Source: Bacteroidota bacterium (lineage in GTDB: Bacteria; Bacteroidota; Ignavibacteria; Palsa-1295). From it: 64,000 bases of DNA. Location of the stretch: contig JAFDZW010000005.1 of assembly GCA_018266755.1 (NCBI GenBank), positions 837,233-901,232 on the forward strand. Reading direction: 5' to 3'. A model generated the notes under the pieces. That model worked only from the letters and a program-made list of their open reading frames with translations. It did not search any database and was not told the origin of the DNA. Below are positions 53,170-59,969 of this stretch, piece by piece. How positions within the stretch are numbered: the first letter of the stretch is position 1; every line of letters starts with the position of its first letter. The position numbers and the translations under genes are program-made.

Positions 53170-54123
53170 CTACTGCGCAAAGGCCAAGACGGCCCAAAGG
53201 GAAACGCTACCAATCACAATCCATAACAATACGCCCTCGACGAACGGCCGAATGCCGACGGACTTCAGCGTCTTGCGCGAGAGTCCGCTGCCGATCAAGA
53301 AGAGCGTCAACACCAACCCGGTCTTGGCGGTGGATACAAGACCATCGTAGATCGTCGGCCCGAGGTCGACATACGTCCGCACGACCGAGGCGATCACGAA
53401 TAGGAATATAAAATACGGTATTTTTATCGACTTCTTCGAACTTTTGAATAGGAAGGAGGTCGCAAGCGCGAGCGGCACGATCCAGAGCGCACGTGCAAGT
53501 TTCACGGTGGTTGCGATTTTCAGTGCTTCGTCGCCGAACTTTGCTGCGGCGCCAACGACAGAACTCGTGTCGTGAATCGCAATCGCTGCCCAGATACCGA
53601 ACTGTGTTTGCGTGAGTTGAAAGTAGTGGCCGATGATTGGAAAGATAAACAACGCGATCGAATTCAGAACGAATACCGTCCCGAGCGCCACGGACATTTC
53701 CTTTTCGCCCGCATCCATCACCGGACCGACCGCTGCGATCGCACTTCCTCCGCAAATCGCTGTGCCACTGGAAATGAGGTGCGACGTCTTGGGCTCGATC
53801 TTCAGCCATTTACCGATGAGATACCCAAGGCCGAGCGTCCCGAAGATCGTAACAATCGTGAACAATATTCCCGAACGTCCTGCTTCGAGGACATTTCCAA
53901 AGTTCATACTGAAGCCCAACCCGACGACCGAAACCTGCAACAAGATCTTCGTTGCCTTGCTATTGTGTTTGGCGAATGGATGACCAACTGTCAGCGCGAT
54001 CGCGATGCCAAGAGCCAACGCAATCGGAGGAGATGCCCAAGGAGTCAGACAAAAGACGACGGCAAGAATGAAGATGATCCGGTTCACGGCTCGGGGTGAT
54101 TGGTGATATGGCACTGACAACAC
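53170..54123 (-). CDS. YeiH-family putative sulfate exporter
   Basis: The protein of about 318 aa has some ten membrane helices. It carries YeiH/UPF0324 signatures: GTAICGGSAIAAVGPVMDAG and IAIHDTSSVVGAAAKFGDEA, with a long C-terminal hydrophobic part (LVLTLFLIGSGLSRKTLKSV). The family is described as putative sulfate or anion exporters; direction and substrate are not certain. The start is unclear: GTG codons at 54123, 54114 and 54087 are all possible, and no ATG lies in the relevant region. The region before them holds the P3 terminator. It lies between paralogues P2 and P3. Confidence 0.87.
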   Translation of the reverse strand: MLSVPYHQSPRAVNRIIFILAVVFCLTPWASPPIALALGIAIALTVGHPFAKHNSKATKILLQVSVVGLGFSMNFGNVLEAGRSGILFTIVTIFGTLGLGYLIGKWLKIEPKTSHLISSGTAICGGSAIAAVGPVMDAGEKEMSVALGTVFVLNSIALFIFPIIGHYFQLTQTQFGIWAAIAIHDTSSVVGAAAKFGDEALKIATTVKLARALWIVPLALATSFLFKSSKKSIKIPYFIFLFVIASVVRTYVDLGPTIYDGLVSTAKTGLVLTLFLIGSGLSRKTLKSVGIRPFVEGVLLWIVIGSVSLWAVLAFAQ

Positions 54124-54171
54124 GAATACTGTCGGTTCGGATTCGCTCGGAGCACGAACGACACAAGAAAC

Positions 54172-54200
54172 GGACAGAGGGTGAAGATCACCCCCTGTCC
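54172..54200 (-). terminator. Terminator of paralogue P3
   Basis: A 12-bp stem with one mismatch (GGACAGAGGGTG / CACCCCCTGTCC), 5-nt loop, is followed on the minus strand by GTTTCTTGTG. It lies 19 bp after the P3 stop and argues that the transporter gene starts downstream of it. Confidence 0.65.
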
Positions 54201-54219
54201 GCACATGTGTTGTGCTGCC

Positions 54220-55644
54220 TTAGAGAACGTCCTCGAGCGGGACGTTTAATTTTTTCCGTGCAAATTGCAGGAGTTTACCGAACGCGCCATACTGCGCTGA
54301 GGTGAACAGGGAGTAATACTTGATCCGTTTATCCTTCACACGTTTGCCGAGAGCAACGTACTTCATGAACGATTCCAGGATCAGGAAATAATGTCCTTCC
54401 ACATCTTTCTTCAACGACATCTTTCGCGTACGCAGCAACTGGATGCCGCGCGAGATTACTGCCTTGACCAGGTCGTGCTCGCCGCGCAGCACGTAGCATG
54501 CGCATTCGAGATACCGGCATTGCAGATCGAGCGCGAACGTATAGTTGCGTCGGCTGTTGAACCGCTGTGCCAGTTCGACATAGCGCAACCCTGCATCCGG
54601 ATCGTCCTTGAAGATCGCTAAGAGCGCCAGCAGGATCGCAGCCCGGACCGCACGATGGGTCGGGAAGATGTAAAAGAGATGCTGCAGCCGTTCGTCGATG
54701 ATCTTCTGCGCATGCTCGAATTCGCCGATCGTAATGGCAAACTCGGCAAGGCGAAGATTCAACGCGGAATCGCGCCAGAGCGGGCTATCGGCCGGCAGCT
54801 TCTCGAAGAGCATCACGAACCGTTCGTACGCGCGGCCATACTCGCCGCGAGTCGCGAACAGATCGGCGGACCGCAGTTGCATCGCCACTGCTTCGTCGCG
54901 ATGAACGGCCTGTGTCAGACCCGCAACAACTTCGTTCGCCTTGCGATACCAGCCTTCGACAACTGACGGATCCGTCCCCTTCTCCAATTCGTACGCTGCA
55001 TGCGCAAGCGCAAGATGAAAGCGGCAAAGATCGTCGCCATCCCGATCGATCGCTGCATCGAACTTGACGAGTTTTTCGTCGAGTTTCTCTGCGGACGATT
55101 TGCCCGGAGACGACTTATTCTCGGCAAGCTTTAGCTGGATTGGCGCCATGACCAAATCCATCAACAGCGTTGCCTGTCGCTTATTCTTTGAAAGGCTCAG
55201 GTAGGATTCCCGGCATTGTTCCAGAAGGTCTTCTTCGATCAGACGCGAATCCAAGCGGCCGATGAGCACCACGATCGAGTAGTAATACTCGCGCTGCTGC
55301 TCTACCGTAAGATCCGGAAGAAGTACCTTTTCCTGCTTTCGGAATTCTTCGCGGAAGAGAACCTGCAGGTCCTTCGCCGCTAAGAATTCGAGAATAGCAA
55401 GTCCACCCTCGGGTACGAGCGCCGTGTAACAGCGCTCAAGCATCACCGAGCATATTTCGTACAGATGCTCACGGCTGATATTCGGTAGGAAATTCTCTTC
55501 CGAGGCTTTCCCAGTGTCCTGGCGGTACCGCCCAAGTGCAAACTCCAGCACCTGTGCTTGTTTACCCACCGCGCGAATAGCTCGGACCCGTCTGAGGTCC
55601 TCGCCCGTGAGACTGTCGACCAGTCTAAATAGTTTTTGTGACAA
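54220..55644 (-). CDS. Helical-repeat protein, paralogue P3
   Basis: A TTG at 55644 gives 474 aa (SQKLFRLVDSLTGEDLRRVR). This start is chosen because it aligns with P1 and P2 and because a TTG/TATATTTG promoter lies at 55682-55711, inside the longer open frame. Shared motifs are AVGKQAQVLEFALGRY, HLYEICSVMLERCYTALVP, RLAEFAITIGEFEHAQKI and SLFTSAQYGAFGKLLQFA. It has no signal peptide and is probably a TPR-like cytoplasmic protein. It lies upstream of the transporter gene but is separated from it by a terminator. Function unknown. Confidence 0.82.
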   Translation of the reverse strand: MSQKLFRLVDSLTGEDLRRVRAIRAVGKQAQVLEFALGRYRQDTGKASEENFLPNISREHLYEICSVMLERCYTALVPEGGLAILEFLAAKDLQVLFREEFRKQEKVLLPDLTVEQQREYYYSIVVLIGRLDSRLIEEDLLEQCRESYLSLSKNKRQATLLMDLVMAPIQLKLAENKSSPGKSSAEKLDEKLVKFDAAIDRDGDDLCRFHLALAHAAYELEKGTDPSVVEGWYRKANEVVAGLTQAVHRDEAVAMQLRSADLFATRGEYGRAYERFVMLFEKLPADSPLWRDSALNLRLAEFAITIGEFEHAQKIIDERLQHLFYIFPTHRAVRAAILLALLAIFKDDPDAGLRYVELAQRFNSRRNYTFALDLQCRYLECACYVLRGEHDLVKAVISRGIQLLRTRKMSLKKDVEGHYFLILESFMKYVALGKRVKDKRIKYYSLFTSAQYGAFGKLLQFARKKLNVPLEDVL

Positions 55645-55681
55645 TGTATCCCGTGTAACACCGCCTATTAAGCGGTTATTA

Positions 55682-55711
55682 CAAATATACGAAGAAATCG
55701 CCCGATTCCAA
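55682..55711 (-). promoter_or_regulatory. Bacteroidota-type promoter of P3
   Basis: On the minus strand TTG (55711-55709), a 19-bp spacer and TATATTTG (55689-55682) match the -33/-7 consensus. The transcript should start near 55675, about 30 nt before the TTG start at 55644. Confidence 0.7.
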
Positions 55712-55750
55712 TACAAAACCGAGAACCTTAGGAATTGGATGAGCGGAATA

Positions 55751-56035
55751 CTACCGCCAGACGATCTCGGTCAACTCGTCCGAACCGGTGAAGGAATGTA
55801 TCTTTTGCAGTATCTCGTGGCTGCGCATCGTCAATTCATATTTCCAGACGGAGGACTCGACACGCACGATGATGGAATTCCCTTTGATGCGTTCGGGGAC
55901 GGCAATGTCGGCAACTTTATCCCCGACGATCTCGCGCCAATGCGTCAGCGCTTCATAGCGCTTCGCATTCTCCTGCAACCCATAGGTATGCAGTGTGCGC
56001 TCGAGAACATCGGTAATCGACTTTGGGAATTTCAT
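55751..56035 (-). CDS. DUF721/DciA-like protein
   Basis: The 94-aa protein matches the DUF721 core: LTHWREIVGDKVADIAVPER, then NSIIVRVESSVWKYELTM and the RSHEILQKIHSF segment. DUF721 includes DciA, a helicase-loading factor in many bacteria, and the family often lies beside recF. Here it follows dnaN and recF on the same strand, with one T9SS gene between. A DNA-replication role is plausible but not shown. A -7-like element lies 11 bp upstream. Confidence 0.85.
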   Translation of the reverse strand: MKFPKSITDVLERTLHTYGLQENAKRYEALTHWREIVGDKVADIAVPERIKGNSIIVRVESSVWKYELTMRSHEILQKIHSFTGSDELTEIVWR

Positions 56036-56045
56036 TGTAGCTATG

Positions 56046-56053
56046 CAAACATA
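56046..56053 (-). promoter_or_regulatory. Possible -7 promoter element of the DUF721 gene
   Basis: TATGTTTG on the minus strand fits TAnnTTTG. The nearest TTG elements are at 11 and 25 bp, outside the best spacing. The implied leader would be only a few nucleotides. Confidence 0.4.
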
Positions 56054-56153
56054 CGAACCCTACACAATGAGCCATAAACAATGCAGACACCACAATTTCA
56101 TCCACTCCGTAAAGTGGCACGGACTCTTAGTCCATGCATCTTTCGTCCGCCGG

Positions 56154-56205
56154 TCATTCTGAGCCCATTCGCTTCGCTCAGTGTAAACTCCGCGAAGAAT
56201 CCCTT
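56154..56205. repeat. Half copy of the TCATTCTGAGC dispersed repeat
   Basis: TCATTCTGAGC and CGCGAAGAATCCCTT match one arm of copies A and B. The arm is interrupted by a short insertion that itself contains GCTTCGCTCAG, part of the opposite arm. No second full arm is present. It lies in the 313-bp gap between the DUF721 gene and the T9SS gene at 56349, which has no other gene. Confidence 0.7.
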
Positions 56206-56243
56206 TCGCAGAGCCGCAGTATCTCCACGCCACGACCCACCCG

Positions 56244-56270
56244 TAGGGGCGAGGCACGCCTCGCCCGCTC
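56244..56270. repeat. Short palindromic intergenic repeat (GTAGGGGCGAGGC type)
   Basis: TAGGGGCGAGG, loop CACG, CCTCGCCC gives an 8-bp stem. Sequences of this type occur as dispersed repeats in many bacteria; that is from memory. Confidence 0.6.
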
Positions 56271-56292
56271 TCAAAGCCACCACCAAACAAAA

Positions 56293-56320
56293 CGGGGCGA
56301 CTCCTCCCGAAGCCGCCCCG
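56293..56320 (-). terminator. Terminator of the T9SS gene at 56349
   Basis: A 10-bp stem with one mismatch (CGGGGCGACT / AGCCGCCCCG), 8-nt loop, is followed on the minus strand by TTTTGTTT. Between it and the gene stop, CGTTACT occurs three times in a short span. Confidence 0.75.
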
Positions 56321-56348
56321 CTCGTTACTCGTTACTTTCGACTCGTTA

Positions 56349-57227
56349 CTACTCCTGATGCACCAGCTTCACCGTCTTCACCTCGCCAAAGCCGGTCGAG
56401 ATGCGGGCGTAGAGTGTACCGCTCGGCAAGCCAGTGCCATCGATGTGGATGGTGTGCAACCCCGGATCGAGCGAGCGGCCCTTGGCGTCGCCCCAGACCA
56501 TTCGGCCCAATGGGTCGTAGATCGAGACGGATACGTAGGTCATGCGGTTGAGCGTGACGTTCAACGAGAGGTCTTGCGTGAACGGATTTGGAGAACTACT
56601 GCATGCACCCAATCCGAGTCCTGCTACAGATGGCAATGGGTCGTTCACCGAACGTGTCAGCAGGAAGCCAAGACCAAGCGTGTCGAGGCTTGGGTCGATC
56701 GTATCTAACTGACCTGGAACGGCGCCGTTGCGAAGCCAGGTATTGTATCGTGCATCGATGTCAAATTGAAGCTGATCGCGTAATCCCCGATCGTCGCAGT
56801 TCGAGTCAGCTATTAAGTACTTTTCGATTGCGATTCCGGCATTTGTGATCCGGTACGGTTCAACGCCGTACGTGCTTGCCATAGTCAGGACGCAGTTACA
56901 GAAGTACTTTGGGTTGGTCTTGTTCAGAAACAGGACGGAGATAAGCCACTCTCGAAATCTATTCCATCTCGTTGAATCATCGAGGTGAATATTGGAGACG
57001 TCCGCCAGTAAATTCGTGAACACATTCGCGGTATGATCGTCAATCGGGGCACACGACTCAACATATCTTGTAAGTGAGTCGAATTGCATTTGATATTCAG
57101 CCTGGGTTTGTGGCTGCCCGGCTTCCCACTGCCTCCACCGCTCGCACGAATCGAGATCCATAGCCGCCACAGATGAGTGGGATGTGGCAAGAATCGTTAA
57201 GAGCAAAACGAATAATGAAATCTTCAT
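56349..57227 (-). CDS. Secreted protein with T9SS sorting domain, between recF and dciA-like gene
   Basis: The 292-aa product has a signal peptide (ISLFVLLLTILATSHSSVAA) and a helical, Cys-containing N-terminal domain (CERWRQWEAGQPQTQ, ESCAPIDDHTANVF). Its T9SS type A tail spans about 205-292 (CSSSPNPFTQDLSLNVTL to VKLVHQE). The N-terminal domain is unrecognised. Its place inside a replication gene cluster is odd. It has its own terminator, and AT-rich DNA separates it from recF. Confidence 0.82.
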   Translation of the reverse strand: MKISLFVLLLTILATSHSSVAAMDLDSCERWRQWEAGQPQTQAEYQMQFDSLTRYVESCAPIDDHTANVFTNLLADVSNIHLDDSTRWNRFREWLISVLFLNKTNPKYFCNCVLTMASTYGVEPYRITNAGIAIEKYLIADSNCDDRGLRDQLQFDIDARYNTWLRNGAVPGQLDTIDPSLDTLGLGFLLTRSVNDPLPSVAGLGLGACSSSPNPFTQDLSLNVTLNRMTYVSVSIYDPLGRMVWGDAKGRSLDPGLHTIHIDGTGLPSGTLYARISTGFGEVKTVKLVHQE

Positions 57228-57382
57228 GGTACTAATGAATATCCCAGATTCTGCGAATCAACTGTAAACGAATATACACTGATTTTTCTATAATTCTTCT
57301 CCCGAACCACCGATAAGGGTTCAAGCTCTCTACCCCGTCGAGAATGTGAGTGTTTCCTACAACGTCAATTCCAATGACGATG

Positions 57383-58531
57383 CTACCATATCTGCCCTTC
57401 GCCGATCCTAATCAGCCGGTTCGCATGATCGCCGCTGGCCAGGAGCGTATCGAACGACTCTCGGGTCGTGGAGGTGATGAATGTTTGCCCGTACTGCGGC
57501 GAGCTGATGAGTTCGAGCAAGCGGGCGGCGCGGTTGGCGTCGAGTTCGGAGAATACGTCGTCGAGCAGGAGGATCGGCGTCTCGCCGGTCGCGTCGCGTA
57601 GGTACTGATACTCCGCAAGCTTCATCGAGACAAGCAACGTCTTGTGCTGCCCCTGCGATGCGAACTTGCGGGCTTCGCGTTTGTCGTCGATCAACATCAT
57701 CAATTCGTCGCGGTGTGCGCCGACGAGTGTCGTACCACGCCGAAGCTCTTCACTTTCACGGCGATCGAACTCGCGTTCGAGCAACGGTCGGAACCCGCCG
57801 AGTTCATACGGCTCTTCAATCCCCAGCGGACAGTACCACAATGATGGTTTCTCGTTGCCTCCGGAAAGCTCGGCATATCGAGCTTCGAGGAAGGGACGAA
57901 ATTCTTCGACAAACGCCGCACGACGGGCCATCACACGCGCAGACCGTTCGGTGACGACTTCGGTCCAGGGTGCAAGCTGTGGCCGTGCAACCGACGCAGG
58001 CGTATTGCGTTGCTTGAATTCGAAGAGCAAGGAGTTGCGATGCTTCACGGCCTTCTTCAACTCGATCTCGTCTTCGAGGTACAGACTGCTTGCCTGCGAG
58101 AGCACCAACGATAGAAATCTGCGACGATCGTCTGGCGAACCGCTGGTGATGATCTTATCGTCGGGCGTCAGTGCGACAACCGGGATGCGCCCGATAAGGT
58201 CGCTCGAACGGCGGAGCTTGTCGGAATTGACGAGAATCGTTTTGCGTGCCGGTGGCCCGGCCGTGTACTCGACCTGAACGCCAAGCGGCACGCCGTTATC
58301 GGACGTAAAGCGGGCGTCGATACTATACATGCTCGCCCCCGTCTGCACGAGCACGGCATCGGCAGCATTCGTAAAACTCTTGGTAAGCGCTGCAACGGAA
58401 AGCGACTCAATGACGGAGGTCTTCCCCGCTCCGTTCGGACCATTAATAATATTGAACTTCGCACCGAACGCCTCGAGCAGCGTATCGCGATGATTACGGA
58501 ACGAGGTGATATGGAGGCTGTCGCATCTCAT
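57383..58531 (-). CDS. recF: DNA replication and repair protein RecF
   Basis: The 382-aa SMC-like ATPase has Walker A GPNGAGKT (residues 31-38), signature FASQGQHKT and Walker B ETPILLLDDVFSELD near residue 325. RecF loads RecA at single-strand gaps with RecO and RecR. It starts 103 bp after dnaN, across a nested palindrome. dnaN-recF adjacency is classical for the origin region. Confidence 0.96.
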   Translation of the reverse strand: MRCDSLHITSFRNHRDTLLEAFGAKFNIINGPNGAGKTSVIESLSVAALTKSFTNAADAVLVQTGASMYSIDARFTSDNGVPLGVQVEYTAGPPARKTILVNSDKLRRSSDLIGRIPVVALTPDDKIITSGSPDDRRRFLSLVLSQASSLYLEDEIELKKAVKHRNSLLFEFKQRNTPASVARPQLAPWTEVVTERSARVMARRAAFVEEFRPFLEARYAELSGGNEKPSLWYCPLGIEEPYELGGFRPLLEREFDRRESEELRRGTTLVGAHRDELMMLIDDKREARKFASQGQHKTLLVSMKLAEYQYLRDATGETPILLLDDVFSELDANRAARLLELISSPQYGQTFITSTTRESFDTLLASGDHANRLIRIGEGQIW

Positions 58532-58555
58532 TCGGGAGTGAGTGATCTACAATTC

Positions 58556-58616
58556 AGTAGCGCCGACTTCAGTCGGCGCAAGTTCATGAACTGCTCCGAC
58601 TGAAGTCGGAGCTACT
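58556..58616. repeat. Nested palindrome between dnaN and recF
   Basis: Outer 21-nt arms starting AGTAGCGCCGACTTCAGTC pair with one mismatch (58556-58576 / 58596-58616). Each arm is itself a hairpin (CGCCGACT-AGTCGGCG; GCTCCGACT-AGTCGGAGC), and the centre holds the 12-bp palindrome AGTTCATGAACT. This allows alternative cruciform or RNA folds. It occupies most of the dnaN-recF gap. Confidence 0.85.
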
Positions 58617-58634
58617 ATCGGGGGCAACGACTCG

Positions 58635-59750
58635 TTAGGCGGACAACCGCACCGGCATGACGAGCATCAATACTTCGAACGCGCCGCTTTCGCGGGGCTC
58701 GAGGATCACGGCACGAGTCGGTGTCGAAAACTTGAGCGTTACTTCCGATGCATCGAGATGTGCCAATGCATCGTCGATGAACTTTCCATTGAAGCCGATC
58801 AGCAAGTCGTCGTTTGAGTAATCGCAGGCAATGTGTTCTTCGGCATTCGAACCCTCTTCGGCATTGTCGGCAAGAATGACGAGCTCGTCCTTGTGCAACT
58901 GCATTCGGATCTGACGTGTATCGGGATCGGCGAAGATCATCACGCGTCGGTTCGACGATTGCAGGGGCGCACGGGAAATGGTCATTGTCTTCTCGTTCTC
59001 ACGCGGAATAACCGCTTCGTAGTTCGGGTACTGTTCGTCGATCAAACGTGAAAGAATCGAGGTCGAATCGTTCTTGAACTCGATCTGTGTCGCACTGAAG
59101 CTGATCGTCACCGTATCGTCGTCGCCGAACGATTTCGCAACGAGGTTCACTGCCTTGGCCGGCACGATGACATCGCGTTCGCCATCGCTTTTGAGCTCGG
59201 GGTTCGTGATCTTCACCAACCGATGCCCGTCCGTCGCGACACATGTCGTGCCGTCGGGCGAGAACTGGAACAGCAAGCCCATCATTGCGGCACGAAATTC
59301 ATTCGAGCTTGCGGCGAAGATGGTCGAGGAGATCATCTTCTTGAGGTCGCCGCCTTTCGCAGTGATCGATCCCTCGGGCTTGAACTCTTTCATCATGTCC
59401 GGCAGATCGGTATCTGCGAACGTCGCCATGGTATAGTTACCTTGGGCGCTCTGCAACTGGAGGCGGCGGGTTGTTTTGTCCAGCGTCGCGTTGAGGTCAC
59501 CATCGGGCAACGAGCGGATGATCTCGGCAAGTCGCTTCGCATTGGCGGCAATAACGCCGTCGGTCTTGGCGGCAACTTCGATCGATGCACGAACCGAGAC
59601 TTCGAGATCGGTCGCCATGAGCGTCAGGCGCTTCGCCTTGAGCTCAAGCTGAATATTCTCGAGCTGTTGCAGGGTCGACCGGCTCGGAACGACTGCCGTG
59701 ACCGTAGGAAGAATATGCTGCAGATCCGCAATACTTGCCGAAAATTTCAT
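58635..59750 (-). CDS. dnaN: DNA polymerase III beta sliding clamp
   Basis: ATG 59750 gives 371 aa, the normal length, as three repeated clamp domains. Landmarks are MKFSASIADLQHIL at the start, LPDGDLNATLDKTTRRL, FAASSNEFRAAMMGLLF, CVATDGHRLVKI, LIDEQYPNYEAVIPRE and the C-terminal VLMLVMPVRLSA. The clamp tethers polymerase III to DNA. The frame is open far upstream, but the extension overlaps the promoter region and the divergent gene and is not coding. dnaA is not in the window. Confidence 0.96.
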   Translation of the reverse strand: MKFSASIADLQHILPTVTAVVPSRSTLQQLENIQLELKAKRLTLMATDLEVSVRASIEVAAKTDGVIAANAKRLAEIIRSLPDGDLNATLDKTTRRLQLQSAQGNYTMATFADTDLPDMMKEFKPEGSITAKGGDLKKMISSTIFAASSNEFRAAMMGLLFQFSPDGTTCVATDGHRLVKITNPELKSDGERDVIVPAKAVNLVAKSFGDDDTVTISFSATQIEFKNDSTSILSRLIDEQYPNYEAVIPRENEKTMTISRAPLQSSNRRVMIFADPDTRQIRMQLHKDELVILADNAEEGSNAEEHIACDYSNDDLLIGFNGKFIDDALAHLDASEVTLKFSTPTRAVILEPRESGAFEVLMLVMPVRLSA

Positions 59751-59789
59751 TGGGGTGCCGTTGCTGGTGAATGCACAAATATTAGAATG

Positions 59790-59797
59790 CAAATTTA
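59790..59797 (-). promoter_or_regulatory. Possible -7 element of dnaN
   Basis: TAAATTTG on the minus strand fits TAnnTTTG, 40 bp upstream of the dnaN ATG. No good -33 element is evident. The 219-bp gap to the divergent gene at 59970 shows no other clear signal. Confidence 0.4.
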
Positions 59798-59969
59798 CTA
59801 CTTTTTGGCCCATCCTCTGTGAGAAGTTCATCGGGCCCGAATTCAGAAAAAACCTCGGAACCTGCTCGAACTCAATACAGGCTCTCCGAGTTACCAATAC
59901 ACTCTTTTTACCCCGGAAGATCGGGCAGCTCTGCCCGAAGTTGTTGTGTTTCTTTCCCAATCGCTCATT

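Noticed and set aside
55655-55674. Operator-like inverted repeat before P3
   Set aside because: Only a 5-bp imperfect match around CTATTAA; within chance expectation.
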